A DNA stretch of 64,000 bases, taken from NCBI RefSeq assembly GCF_009711345.1, contig NZ_SMMA01000063.1, forward strand, positions 4,467-68,466, read 5' to 3'. Numbering within the stretch: the stretch's first letter is position 1; the number at the start of each line of letters is the position of its first letter. The notes beneath the pieces were generated by a model. It saw nothing but the letters and a program-made list of their open reading frames with translations, had not been told where the DNA came from and did not search any database. Shown in pieces: positions 53,422-63,218 of the stretch. Origin of the DNA: Pseudovibrio flavus. Lineage in GTDB: Bacteria; Pseudomonadota; Alphaproteobacteria; Rhizobiales; Stappiaceae. The translations under genes and the position numbers were made by a program.

Positions 53422-56421
53422 ATGACTGATCATACTACGAACCCTACCACGCCTCCTCCGTCTTCTACGCCTAGCCCTTCCAGCGGCAGTGGGTCTGAGC
53501 CTACCCCAACAATCACTGTTGACCTTAATTCTGACGGAACGGACTCCAATCTTTCCTCTACGCAATTCAATGGCAACAATGACCATGACCGGTTGATCAA
53601 TGCCGAAGTAGAAAATAACGCAGCTCCAACGCAAACCGTTGGTGTTGATGGCGGTACTGCTCACTCCCGAGATGGCATCGATGACACCAGTGGTGCCGAT
53701 GTCGTCGGCGATGACATGTCCGTATCGGGCGCATCTGCTGCATCCGCTGACGGTGCCGGTTATGCCGAAGCATTCAACCAAGACATTTCGATGGGCGGCA
53801 ACGCGCAATCAAACAGCCTAAATGCCTCCATCGTCGGCGGTGACTATGATGTTTCCGCTTCAGGTGGTGATGGTGCCAGCTTTAACAATGGTGAGCAGAC
53901 GCAGCTCGCCAGCGATGGTACCGACACAGCTCTAGGTGGCTCGCAGGTTAACGAACTGAGCGACGTGGATATTATTGGTAGCGTGACCGTTCCAGATAAT
54001 GCCGCAACCGTACAGAATAACGGTACGCTTCATCAGGATGTTGATGTCAACGGTGGTACGGCTACGGCTGAAAGCGGTATCGAAAGCCTTCGTAACGACG
54101 ATGTTGTTCTGGGTGGAGATAGCGGGTCGTCTGGCCTCATCTCTGTCGGTGATGATCTTTCTATCGCGGGTACTACTTCTGCATCCGCTGATGCTCTTGG
54201 CGTTGCAAACGCATTTAACCAAGAACTGAGCACCGGCGGTAATCAGCAGTCTAATAGCGCTGATGTGTCTGTAGTTGGTACTGATGTAAATATTGCCTCC
54301 GCAGGCGGTAGTGATGCGGCAGTGCCAGGGGCTATTGGCAGTACAGGTCAATCTGATACCGATACTTACGTTCATTTAACACAAGCTAACGGTGGTGTAA
54401 CTGGCGGTGGTGCGCCTACGCCAATGAATGATCAGGATCTTATTTATGATCCGACGGTAAATAATGGAAGTGGCAATTCTCTTGATCAGGATGTTGATGT
54501 AACCGGCGGAACCTCCAATGCCCACTATGGCATTAATTCTGTTGCGCATGTCGGATCTGCCGGCGGTGGCGACGGTGGCGATAGCAGCATTTCTGGCTCT
54601 GCTGAAGCGTCCGCTGATGCGTCTGCATATGCCTTTGGTTTCAACCAAACACTTTCTACCGGTGGGAATATGCAGACCAATGCAGCAGATATGTCTGTGG
54701 TGGGTAATAACCAAAACGGCGCTTCTGCAGGTGAGAACGATGCACACAACTCTCATCTAGGCGTTGTTCCTGCTGGCGTTGAGCCCGATACGGATACCGA
54801 TGTTCATCTCTATCAGTCTAATGATCTCGACGATGATGATTACATTCAGAATCCAACACTCACCAACGATGGCACAGTAACTCAAGATGTTGTTGCTACG
54901 GGCGGTGATGCTACTGCCAGAGATGGTATCCGGTCTGATTCTGTGGACGAGAACCTAGATACTCCAATACTGGGTAGTAGCGTAGTAGGTGATGATTCAT
55001 CCATTACCGGCTCCTCTTCTGCTAGCGCAGACGCTTCGGCTGTTGCCTCGGCATTCGGACAGAATATCGGAACTGCTGGTAACTGGCAGGGTAACGGCGC
55101 TGAGATTGATGTTACTGGCGGTGATAGCAATCTGGTTTCTACGGGCGAAGACAATACTGTGGCTCTTGGTAGCACCGCATCAGCGCCATCTACACCAGCT
55201 GCAGAATTGGCTGACAATTCGACGGATTCTGTTCTACATGTGTCGCAGGACAATGACCTTAGTGACGCAGATTATGTGAACACTCCGACCCTCCAAAACA
55301 ACGGCAATGTTGCACAGAACGTGACTGCCGATGGCGGCAACGCTGGCTCTGGGAATGGCATCCGTGCTGAAAGCTTCATTGGCGCACACGATGTTGGTGA
55401 CGATTCTTCGGTAGCAGGCACGACTTCAGCGTCAGCTGACTCCGTTGGTCAGGCCTCGGCGTTCAATCAGAATATCAGCACTGGCGGAAACACGCAGGTC
55501 AATCAGTCTGCGATTGATATTGTGGGTGCTTCGGAAAATATGGTCTCGATTGGCGCGGATTCTGAAGCGCACTCTGGAAACCTATTCTCTGGTCTACGTT
55601 CGAATGATGCGGATAGTGATATCCATATTCAACAGAATAACGATCTGGCGGATAACGATCGGATTACTGATCCGTCCGTAGAACATGCTTCTGGTGCTAG
55701 CTTTAGTCAAAACGTTAGTGTTGGCGAGGACAGTGATCCTGAAACTGGTGTGGCAACTACAGGTCACGGCATCTACGATGATTATACCAAGGACTTCGAT
55801 CCTAGCAGCAACGTAGGTGGTGATTATAGCATCACTGCTGAGGCCATGGCGTCCGCAGACGCTACCGGTTCCGCATTTGCATTCAATCAGAATCTGTCGG
55901 TCGGTTCGAACACTCAGGTCAACGCAGCTTCCGCTGATGTTACCGGAGACAACGACACCTACCTCTTCACTGATGGGGATAGCACTCTTGGGTCTGGTTT
56001 GGCCGCTCTTGATGTCATCCCAGTTGGGGCAGACGAAGTCGGCGGCGGCGGCGTTGATGCCAACGGCACCGATTCAGCATTCACCATTGAACAAGCAAAT
56101 GCGCTTAACGATCAGGATGTAATCACAAATCCATCAGTCGTTAACAACGGTGCATCCTTTAGCCAGACCGTGGATGTCCTTGGCGGTACCGCAACTGCTG
56201 GCGATGGCATTCTCGATGCAGAAGCATTGTTCGATGTGAGTGTCGGGGATGATTACACCGTAGATGCTCTGAGCTCCGCGTCTGCTGACGCAGTTGGTGT
56301 GGCAAATGCCTTCAACCAGAACATCGTAATGGGTGCCAACGTTCAGGCTAACTCTGTAGACATCGGCGTCGTTGGCGGTTCTTCGACCGTTAACGTCGTT
56401 GGTGAAGACGACCTAGCCTAA
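53422..56421 (+). CDS. Large repetitive type I secretion substrate-like protein
   Basis: A 999-residue acidic, Asp/Asn/Ser/Gly-rich protein. It has no Sec signal peptide and starts MTDHTTNPTTPPPSS. Seven repeats of ~136-147 residues each hold a VGDDxS block, an ASAD block (residues 107, 254, 396, 534, 670, 810, 953), an AFNQN-type block and an N-x-Q-x-N turn. Between them lie Q-x-N-x-L-x-D-x-D motifs such as QSNDLDDDDYI. No RTX nonapeptides are seen. The end VGEDDLA fits a type I export signal. Secretion genes follow. It is probably a surface or matrix protein; function unknown. Confidence 0.82.
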   Translation: MTDHTTNPTTPPPSSTPSPSSGSGSEPTPTITVDLNSDGTDSNLSSTQFNGNNDHDRLINAEVENNAAPTQTVGVDGGTAHSRDGIDDTSGADVVGDDMSVSGASAASADGAGYAEAFNQDISMGGNAQSNSLNASIVGGDYDVSASGGDGASFNNGEQTQLASDGTDTALGGSQVNELSDVDIIGSVTVPDNAATVQNNGTLHQDVDVNGGTATAESGIESLRNDDVVLGGDSGSSGLISVGDDLSIAGTTSASADALGVANAFNQELSTGGNQQSNSADVSVVGTDVNIASAGGSDAAVPGAIGSTGQSDTDTYVHLTQANGGVTGGGAPTPMNDQDLIYDPTVNNGSGNSLDQDVDVTGGTSNAHYGINSVAHVGSAGGGDGGDSSISGSAEASADASAYAFGFNQTLSTGGNMQTNAADMSVVGNNQNGASAGENDAHNSHLGVVPAGVEPDTDTDVHLYQSNDLDDDDYIQNPTLTNDGTVTQDVVATGGDATARDGIRSDSVDENLDTPILGSSVVGDDSSITGSSSASADASAVASAFGQNIGTAGNWQGNGAEIDVTGGDSNLVSTGEDNTVALGSTASAPSTPAAELADNSTDSVLHVSQDNDLSDADYVNTPTLQNNGNVAQNVTADGGNAGSGNGIRAESFIGAHDVGDDSSVAGTTSASADSVGQASAFNQNISTGGNTQVNQSAIDIVGASENMVSIGADSEAHSGNLFSGLRSNDADSDIHIQQNNDLADNDRITDPSVEHASGASFSQNVSVGEDSDPETGVATTGHGIYDDYTKDFDPSSNVGGDYSITAEAMASADATGSAFAFNQNLSVGSNTQVNAASADVTGDNDTYLFTDGDSTLGSGLAALDVIPVGADEVGGGGVDANGTDSAFTIEQANALNDQDVITNPSVVNNGASFSQTVDVLGGTATAGDGILDAEALFDVSVGDDYTVDALSSASADAVGVANAFNQNIVMGANVQANSVDIGVVGGSSTVNVVGEDDLA
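53740..56340 (+). repeat. Seven divergent ~420-bp coding repeats
   Basis: The ASAD-encoding positions start at 53740, 54181, 54607, 55021, 55429, 55849 and 56278, so the period is 408-441 bases. DNA identity between copies is low, while the protein pattern is kept, which points to old duplications under selection rather than recent slippage. Confidence 0.8.
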
Positions 56422-56432
56422 TCTATTAAACT

Positions 56433-56472
56433 GGGTTCACGCGGACATCCTGCGTGGGCCCTTTTCTTTTTC
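56433..56472 (+). terminator. Intercistronic hairpin with T-run
   Basis: GGGTTCACGC faces GCGTGGGCCC (inner CACGC/GCGTG stem, outer GGG/CCC) and is followed by CTTTTCTTTTT. It lies between the 999-residue and 632-residue genes. A partial terminator here would make the first protein far more abundant than the export machinery behind it. Confidence 0.75.
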
Positions 56473-56484
56473 GAGGGGAACCAA

Positions 56485-58383
56485 ATGCTTTCGCAAGTGA
56501 TCAACGAAATTACCTGGCACTATCTAGGGTATTTGAAGCTCTACGATGACCAGTTCGGTGATTTGGTTGAATACAAAAGTGGTGCTGAAGTGTTGGCTGG
56601 GCTTCCTAATGCCGATGTTGCATTCGAAGCCCAAGTCGAGATCAATGATGATGATCTTCCTTCCTTCAATCAACAGTCAGTGACTGTCGCCTCCGTATCT
56701 TCCAATGTCGCCGCTGCCGCCCCACTACTGTTTGGTAACAGCTATGATCCGGCATTCAGTGATGTTGTTCCATCTGCTTCGGAAGCGCTACATGGATTTA
56801 CTGATGGTGAAGTGAATATTCCGGAGTTTCCGTTCCCTCCCGAGTATACTTATACGATAACGGCCTACTACCGGAGCATAGATGCGCCGTCCGGTCATAT
56901 CTTTACTTCCCAAAGAAACGAGGTCACCGACAATGACGAGCTGACAATGGAGCATGTTCATTGGCAAGGCGGTCCCGAGTTAGAGCAAAGAGACGCGTTA
57001 TCTGAAGAATTCAACATGGTATCGAGCCATTTAGAAATAGAATTTCTAAATGGTTTAGGTAATGGTGGAGCGGATGAGGCGCTAACGGATTTCGCTCAAG
57101 GTCAGGTAACTAGAGCAGAAAGCGGTCTAAATGACGGATTGAACATATCCATAGGGCAAAACCTAATCGCAGAAAGAGACGCCGCCCCTACAGGAGACCT
57201 GGAACCGGGAAAAGTGGTAAGCCTCGGCGATAACGAGACGGTTAACGTGGCCGCAATTGTAAATGCTAGCGAAGCGTCTTCATCTTTTATTGTAGTCGGG
57301 AACTACTATTCGACAGATGCTATCATTCAAAGCAACTTCTACTTGAATGAAAGTGCAGAGAATTTCGCGGATCAACCTTTATCAAATGAGTCGAATGACA
57401 CGGTCAAAAACGTGGGTGAAGTGTCGTCGAGTGGAGACTATTTAATATCTTCTCAGTATGTACCGGGACGCGGTGATTACACTTTGCTAGTCGATACGGT
57501 GCAAGGTGATTTCTATGATGTTAGCATCTTGAAGCAGACCAATTTGCTTATAGATGATGACATCATACGTTATGAAACAAACGAGAGTGACTATTTCATT
57601 GCCATCGGAAACAATACCCAAGTTAATGCCGGGCAAATTATTCATGCATTTTCAGAGTATGACCTGATTGTGGTTTCTGGAAACTATTTTGACGTGAATA
57701 GCATTTATCAAAAGAACGTAGTTTTAGATTACGATTTTGTAGTTGCATCCAATAGTATTGTAACGGGTGGAGACGGGAACGAGATATCAAACCAGGCAAA
57801 AATTTCAAATATTGGTGGCGGGCCTCTCTTTAAGGAGATGGATAGCGGAATACAAAGCTTCACCACAAATATTTTGAATAGTGAGACGTCGTTTGAGTAT
57901 ACGACAAAGAAAATAGGCAATGGCATGCCTAACCTCTCGGACAATTCTTTAAATGTCTTGATGATTCAGGGTGACTATTATCAAGTCAACTCCATTTTTC
58001 AAGAAAACTATCTTTCAGATATGGATGCAGGTCGAGTGGTTTCAGCTGCAGGTGGCCATGAAGACGCCTCTTCTGGCGAGTTAGAGTTGATCCAGACAAG
58101 CAAGAACGTAGCAAAGAACGAAGCGATCATTGTTGATTACGATAGTCAATCAGAATTCCAATATCTGGGTGGTGAGTACTCGGAGGAAGATATTCTCATT
58201 CAGGCGAATATAGTGGTTACCAACTTCGACGATCTCAATTCCGCTCAAGGATCGATTGATGACTTAGTCTCAGAGGTAATCGCATTTGCCGGAGCAAGCG
58301 CCGAAGAAGATCTACATATTTCAAGCGGGGGAGGTAAGGGGCCGGCCGAAACAAATGATGCCATTTCTGATGTGTTCGCATAG
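56485..58383 (+). CDS. Second type I secretion-associated repeat protein
   Basis: A 632-residue acidic protein with no Sec signal. Five short repeats in the second half share the pattern G-[ND]-Y/F-Y/F-x(5)-I-x-Q-x-N: GNYYSTDAIIQSN, GDFYDVSILKQTN, GNYFDVNSIYQKN, GDYYQVNSIFQEN and GEYSEEDILIQAN. Acidic turns such as LLIDDDII follow, recalling the Q-x-N-x(3)-D-x-D motif of the 999-residue protein. The C-terminus ends DVFA, an acidic residue plus hydrophobics as in PrtD-type signals. Codon use is more AT-rich than its neighbours. A GAGGGGAACC ribosome site precedes the ATG. Confidence 0.78.
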   Translation: MLSQVINEITWHYLGYLKLYDDQFGDLVEYKSGAEVLAGLPNADVAFEAQVEINDDDLPSFNQQSVTVASVSSNVAAAAPLLFGNSYDPAFSDVVPSASEALHGFTDGEVNIPEFPFPPEYTYTITAYYRSIDAPSGHIFTSQRNEVTDNDELTMEHVHWQGGPELEQRDALSEEFNMVSSHLEIEFLNGLGNGGADEALTDFAQGQVTRAESGLNDGLNISIGQNLIAERDAAPTGDLEPGKVVSLGDNETVNVAAIVNASEASSSFIVVGNYYSTDAIIQSNFYLNESAENFADQPLSNESNDTVKNVGEVSSSGDYLISSQYVPGRGDYTLLVDTVQGDFYDVSILKQTNLLIDDDIIRYETNESDYFIAIGNNTQVNAGQIIHAFSEYDLIVVSGNYFDVNSIYQKNVVLDYDFVVASNSIVTGGDGNEISNQAKISNIGGGPLFKEMDSGIQSFTTNILNSETSFEYTTKKIGNGMPNLSDNSLNVLMIQGDYYQVNSIFQENYLSDMDAGRVVSAAGGHEDASSGELELIQTSKNVAKNEAIIVDYDSQSEFQYLGGEYSEEDILIQANIVVTNFDDLNSAQGSIDDLVSEVIAFAGASAEEDLHISSGGGKGPAETNDAISDVFA

Positions 58384-58413
58384 ATGAATTCAGTTGAGTA
58401 AAGAAGAAAATTC

Positions 58414-60306
58414 ATGAGTTTAAAGAGCTTTGGGCTGCTTCCAACCGTAAGTATGCGCAGCCTAAATATTATCAGTGCAGCGCGTCACTTCGCATTGAAA
58501 ATAAATTGGAAAACTAAATCGCTCGCTATTGTGGCTGCCTCAGATGTCGAAGGAAACGCTCAGGACTTTGACTTTCGTCAAACTCTTAAGGTTGCCCTGA
58601 TGCGGGTTAAGCGACAGCTTCTAATAGTTGGTATGTTTTCATTTGCCTCCAGCATTCTAATATTGTCATTACCTATTTACCTATTTCAAATTTCAGATCG
58701 TGTTTTGACCAGTCGAAGTTTGGATACTCTTTTCGTTTTAACGACCATTGTATTGGGTCTTATCTTTGCGCATGTCTTGCTGGATGTATTTCGCCGATTT
58801 CTGCTAATGCGTATTGCTGTTGACTTGGAGACGAGGCTCGGATCATCGGTTGTTAGTGCGGCAGCAAGAGCATCGCATAGTGGATCCAGTCATGAGTTCC
58901 AAGCTCTGGCTGACTTGCAGCAAATTCGCAGCTTTCTGACTGGTTCGGTACTGCTGACAATGATGGACGTACCCGTCGCCCCTTTATATCTGGCAGCTGT
59001 GTACATGGTTCACCCGCATTTGGGTTTGATTGTAACGACCACTATTTTCATTCTCCTTATTATTGCGCGCATCAACCAGAAGGTCACCTCAGAGCCATTT
59101 GGGGCAGCCAATGTATTCTCTTCGCGGGCTAATATGCAGGCTGATGCAATGGCACGAAATGCTCAAGTCATTAATGCCATGGGCATGATCCCGGAAAGCG
59201 TCCTGTTGTGGGGGCGTGAGACAGCCCAATCGCTACTCGCACAAATCAAGGGGCAAGATCGTAATATCGTTCTTGCCGGGATTTCAAAGTTTATTCGCCT
59301 TTCCACCCAGATATCGATGCTGGGGTGGGGTGCTTATTTAGCGCTTTCAAATGAAATGACAGGCGGCATGATTATTGCTGCTTCCATTATCGGCGGCCGC
59401 GCGCTTGCTCCTGTTGAAGGGACGATTGAAGGCTGGAAGAGTTTTTTACAAGCGCGAGCTGCGTTCGGCCGAATTAGAGTTCTTCTACAAACTTCTCCGT
59501 TGAATGTAAAGCGATTGCAACTCCCGAAACCGAAAGGCCATATTAGTATTGAAAGGGTGTTGTTTGTGCCGCCACCCAATAAGCGCGTGATATTGAATGG
59601 AATAACCTTTTCGCTCTCGGCAGGTGAAAGTCTAGCAATAGTCGGTGCATCAGGTTCGGGCAAAACCACACTGGGTAAAATGCTAGTTGGCTCTATTATG
59701 CCCACGGCTGGAAGCATTCGGTTGGATGCTATGGACATGCGCAATTGGGATCCTAGACAGCTAGGGGAGAACATCGGGTACCTTCCTCAGGATGTTCAGC
59801 TTTTTCCCGGTACTATAAAAGCTAATATTGCGCGTATGCGTGAGGCAGCAGAAGACATTGATGTTTTTCGTGCCGCAGAGATTACTGGCATTCACGAAAT
59901 GGTATCCCATTTTCCACTCGGGTATGAAACGCCGATTGCCATGGACGGTAGCCCTCTTTCTGGAGGCCAGAAACAAAGGATTGGGCTGGCACGAGCATTT
60001 TTTGGTAGCCCTCGTTTGGTCGTGCTGGATGAGCCAAACTCAAATTTGGATATTATTGGCGAAAACGCGCTTTCCGTAGCGATTGAACGTGCCCGCCAAC
60101 TGGGCATTACAGTAGTTACAATTACACAGCGCCCAGCTCTCCTTCGTAGTGTTGATAAAATTCTAATGCTACGTGAGGGTACCGTTCAGGCGGTCGGGCA
60201 CAGAGATGAAATCTTGCCTTTGATCTCAGGCAAGCGTCCACCTGCCCCGAACCTCGGCACTAGGCAGGAGGCTGCGCAACGTAGCCTTGAACCTGCAGCA
60301 AGTTAG
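58414..60306 (+). CDS. Type I secretion system permease/ATPase (PrtD/HlyB family)
   Basis: A 630-residue ABC exporter half-transporter. Six helices lie in residues ~70-330, Walker A GASGSGKTT at 411-419, signature LSGGQKQRIGLARAF near 515 and Walker B LVVLDEPNSNLD near 540. No C39 peptidase domain is present, so it exports uncleaved substrates as PrtD-type proteins do. It lies directly behind the two repeat proteins, its likely cargo. A TolC-like outer-membrane component is not in the window. Confidence 0.94.
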   Translation: MSLKSFGLLPTVSMRSLNIISAARHFALKINWKTKSLAIVAASDVEGNAQDFDFRQTLKVALMRVKRQLLIVGMFSFASSILILSLPIYLFQISDRVLTSRSLDTLFVLTTIVLGLIFAHVLLDVFRRFLLMRIAVDLETRLGSSVVSAAARASHSGSSHEFQALADLQQIRSFLTGSVLLTMMDVPVAPLYLAAVYMVHPHLGLIVTTTIFILLIIARINQKVTSEPFGAANVFSSRANMQADAMARNAQVINAMGMIPESVLLWGRETAQSLLAQIKGQDRNIVLAGISKFIRLSTQISMLGWGAYLALSNEMTGGMIIAASIIGGRALAPVEGTIEGWKSFLQARAAFGRIRVLLQTSPLNVKRLQLPKPKGHISIERVLFVPPPNKRVILNGITFSLSAGESLAIVGASGSGKTTLGKMLVGSIMPTAGSIRLDAMDMRNWDPRQLGENIGYLPQDVQLFPGTIKANIARMREAAEDIDVFRAAEITGIHEMVSHFPLGYETPIAMDGSPLSGGQKQRIGLARAFFGSPRLVVLDEPNSNLDIIGENALSVAIERARQLGITVVTITQRPALLRSVDKILMLREGTVQAVGHRDEILPLISGKRPPAPNLGTRQEAAQRSLEPAAS

Positions 60307-60315
60307 GGGGAGGTC

Positions 60316-61668
60316 ATGGCAACGCTTGACACATCTCGGCCAATAATTCTCGGAGAACAATGGTACGCAGAGGTTCCACGTAATACTCGCCTGCCAATTG
60401 TTGCAAGCCTATTAGTAATAGCCTTTGTGTTTTTGGGGTTTGGTACGTGGGCAGCTTTTGCACCGCTGGCTGGCGCGGTCGTTGCAACAGGGAGTTTCGT
60501 CGCTACAGGACAAAATAAGATTGTACAGCATTTAGAAGGCGGCGTGATTGAGGAGATTTTGGTTCGAGAAGGGGACGTCGTGGAAGCTGGCGACATTCTC
60601 ATGAAGCTCGACGATACTGCTGCTACAGCTAATCTCATTCGTCTTCAAACGCGAAAGTCGCGACTTCAGGCAGTTCAGGCACGTTTGACGCAAGAGGCAA
60701 ATGGCAGCGAGCATCCGCTTTGGCCTCAGGATCTTCTGGATAAGCGTTCAGAGGAGAAAGTTGCGGCAATCATTTTGAATCAGACACTTACCTTCAGAGC
60801 AAGGCATAGAAAGTTACAAAGTGAAGTGGATGTTTTGCAAAGAAGTATCGATGCCTTGCGGGAACGAATTTCAGGGGCGACGGCACAGATGGCAGCTGTT
60901 GATTCCCAGAGTGCGCTTTATAACGAAGAGCTTGAAGCAAAGCGATCAATATTGAAGAAGGGGCTTATTAAGAAGTCGGACATTCTTGGAATTGAGCGGG
61001 CCCTTGCCAATCTTAAAGGGGAGAGGGGACGGCTTCTTGCGGAGATAGGCGACTCCGAAGAACGCATAAGGCGAGCCGAAGCCCAAATTGCAAAAACAAA
61101 AAATGAGGCTGCTCAAACTGCAGTAGATGAGCTGCAGGTAGTCAATGCGGAACTCGATGATGTGACAGAGCAAATCAGAGCCGCCCATAATGTTCTCGAG
61201 CGGATCGAGATTGTGGCTCCCGTTCGGGGGGCAGTGGTTAGGATGCGCTATCATACGCCCGGCGGGGTTGTTGAAAGCGGAAAAGACCTTATGGAAATAC
61301 TGCCGCTACAGGCGGAGCTCGTGATCGAAGCGACGATAAACCCTTCCGATATTGACAGTGTGCGCACGGGCCAGTCTGCTCTTGTTCGCCTGTCCGCGCT
61401 CAATCAAAGGGTTACGCCTATGATACCGGCCTCAGTGTCTTACGTTTCTGCGGATGCGTTGCCTGATGATACGCGGGCTATCGATGGAAGGAATGTATAT
61501 GTCGCCCGTGTAAGCCTCAATAAAGAGCAAATGCCGAAGGGAGTTCATTTTGAAGCTATGCCGGGCATGCCTGCAGAGGTTTACATCACAACGCGTGACA
61601 GAACTTTCTTTGACTACCTGACCGAGCCGTTGAGAGATAGTATGTCGCGCGCTTTTCGTGAGCCATAA
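60316..61668 (+). CDS. HlyD-family type I secretion periplasmic adaptor
   Basis: A 450-residue adaptor. One membrane helix lies at ~25-50 (IVASLLVIAFVFLGFGTWAAF), a lipoyl/biotinyl-like part follows (GGVIEEILVREGDVVEAGD), then a long coiled coil (~100-300), and the HlyD signature is near VRMRYHTPGGVVESGKDLMEI. It bridges the inner-membrane exporter and an outer-membrane TolC channel. The ATG lies nine bases behind the ATPase stop with GGGGGAGG upstream. Confidence 0.94.
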   Translation: MATLDTSRPIILGEQWYAEVPRNTRLPIVASLLVIAFVFLGFGTWAAFAPLAGAVVATGSFVATGQNKIVQHLEGGVIEEILVREGDVVEAGDILMKLDDTAATANLIRLQTRKSRLQAVQARLTQEANGSEHPLWPQDLLDKRSEEKVAAIILNQTLTFRARHRKLQSEVDVLQRSIDALRERISGATAQMAAVDSQSALYNEELEAKRSILKKGLIKKSDILGIERALANLKGERGRLLAEIGDSEERIRRAEAQIAKTKNEAAQTAVDELQVVNAELDDVTEQIRAAHNVLERIEIVAPVRGAVVRMRYHTPGGVVESGKDLMEILPLQAELVIEATINPSDIDSVRTGQSALVRLSALNQRVTPMIPASVSYVSADALPDDTRAIDGRNVYVARVSLNKEQMPKGVHFEAMPGMPAEVYITTRDRTFFDYLTEPLRDSMSRAFREP

Positions 61669-61686
61669 ACCACTATGGCTCACGAA
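61655..61686. terminator. Perfect hairpin overlapping the hlyD stop codon
   Basis: TTCGTGAGCCATA pairs perfectly with TATGGCTCACGAA across six bases, and the adaptor stop TAA is in the stem-loop. It also faces the end of the convergent sulfur-transport gene and may act for both strands. There is no T-run. Confidence 0.6.
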
Positions 61687-61702
61687 GGTTAGATAGGTGT
61701 AC

Positions 61703-62146
61703 TCAGGCTTTGCTTGTACTTGCTGTCGCAGAGCCTTGGCCAGCTTTCACAACTTTAGCCATAATCATACCTAGCAGCATGGCCGCAACAAAAGCAAAAG
61801 CCTGACCTGAAGGCATGCCGAGGGAGGAAATTGCCGGTCCCGGGCAAAGGCCACCGATACCCCAGCCGATACCGAAGATTGCAGAGCCTGCCAGCAACGG
61901 ACGGTCGAGGTGTGAAGGCATTGGGAGCTTGAAGTTCTGTGCGAGGATCGGTTTTTCACGACGTTTAATGAAGTAAAAGCTGGGTGCGGCAACCGCGATG
62001 GCTCCACCCATTACAAAGGCAAGGCTTGGATCCCAAGTTCCTGCAAGATCGAGAAAGTTTTGGACCTTTGCAGGGTTGGTCATACCGGAGATAACTAAAC
62101 CTAGACTAAAAATGAGACCGGAAATAAGGCCGAGTAATACACGCAT
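61703..62146 (-). CDS. DUF6691/YedE-type sulfur-transport protein, C-terminal half
   Basis: A 147-residue membrane protein with four helices. GIGWGIGGLCPGPAISSLG holds the conserved cysteine motif. It corresponds to the C-terminal half of YeeE/YedE proteins, which import thiosulfate or related sulfur through cysteine relays. ATG 62146 with GGAGG eight bases upstream is the start. It follows the other half with a four-base gap. Confidence 0.9.
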   Translation of the reverse strand: MRVLLGLISGLIFSLGLVISGMTNPAKVQNFLDLAGTWDPSLAFVMGGAIAVAAPSFYFIKRREKPILAQNFKLPMPSHLDRPLLAGSAIFGIGWGIGGLCPGPAISSLGMPSGQAFAFVAAMLLGMIMAKVVKAGQGSATASTSKA

Positions 62147-62150
62147 GGGC

Positions 62151-62591
62151 TTAGCCTCCAATTACATGGCGAAGAATGAAAACGCTGATAAAGCCGGTTG
62201 CCATGAAGGTCAGCGTTGCCGAGATAGAGCGAACAGAAAAGCGGGAGATACCGCAAACGCCGTGGCCACTGGTACATCCGTTCCCGTAAACAGACCCGAA
62301 GCCAACCAACAGACCTGCAATAGCGAGCTGCATGTAGCCGGAAGTGAAGGTTTGCACAGGTAGCTGGCCGATTGCCATGAGGTAGACGATAGGGCCGCCA
62401 ACCAAGCCGATCACGAAAGCAGCTTCCCAACCTTTTTCGGATGCGGCATCGCTAGGTGGAAGAAGGCGGCTAACAATGCCGCTAATACCTGCAATGCGGC
62501 CGTTAAAAAGAAGAAGCATGACGGCGGAAAGGCCAATCAGCATACCGCCTACTGTAGAGGCGAGGGGAGTAAAAGCAGTTTCGTAGGACAT
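62151..62591 (-). CDS. YeeE/YedE-family sulfur-transport protein, N-terminal half
   Basis: A 146-residue membrane protein with the motif [17 protein letters not shown], the cysteine-containing loop of the YeeE/YedE family. A longer frame starts at 62621, but ATG 62591 after AAAGGATCG fits better. Together with the next gene it forms a split transporter often found with persulfide dioxygenase or rhodanese genes; none is visible here. Confidence 0.92.
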   Translation of the reverse strand: MSYETAFTPLASTVGGMLIGLSAVMLLLFNGRIAGISGIVSRLLPPSDAASEKGWEAAFVIGLVGGPIVYLMAIGQLPVQTFTSGYMQLAIAGLLVGFGSVYGNGCTSGHGVCGISRFSVRSISATLTFMATGFISVFILRHVIGG

Positions 62592-63218
62592 GATAAAGCG
62601 ATCCTTTGAATAAATCTGCATCTATCTTAATATTAGAAAAAACTAAAGTAAAGAGGCGGGACCGTCTCAACCTCTAGAACATTGGGTGAATAATGGGGGA
62701 GTGAAAGTCGGAAAAGGGCAAGCCATGGTGTGTCAAGTGGTGTGACGCATCGTTTTCCAGATTGTCGTAGATGAGTGGGATTTCTTTACAGAATGCAACT
62801 TTTCGATAAAAATAGCGCTACCACACGGTTGCATTGTCTGATTTGAATCGCTGATTGGGAAGTGAAGCAAAAATGAGACCTAATGGCAGCCGGGAGCATG
62901 AGCGTTTTCTGCGGTGCGATGAAGACGGGAACTGATAGCAACTGTGAATTCTCGGGATCTGGGGGGCTAATAAAGGCGGCAATCACTTTAGTTGCAGGCC
63001 GCTTCACTACATCCAACTGGCTGGGGCAGATATCGTTGCACACAGACGAACTTTTTGGGGTGGGCGAGTTCTAGCATAAGCAACGGAATAGAGATGTAAG
63101 CTGGGCACGGGCAAGCGAGTGAATAGCGCTATATGGATGTAAAGTCCGCTTGTAGGTAAGTGGTGAAGTTGTTTTACTCTTCGATGTATTTTTATTCGGT
63201 CAATTGTCGAAGCGACTG
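62592..63218. other. Intergenic region upstream of the YeeE gene
   Basis: 627 bases holding the promoter of the minus-strand sulfur-transport pair and of the plus-strand small secreted protein. Short frames (for example 62883-63074) are not protein-like. No RNA gene or repeat was recognised. Confidence 0.4.

Noticed and set aside
53740-56340. Regular spacing in the DNA checked as a tandem-repeat or CRISPR-like array
   Set aside because: The period is ~420 bases, in frame and conserved at protein level, so it is a coding repeat.
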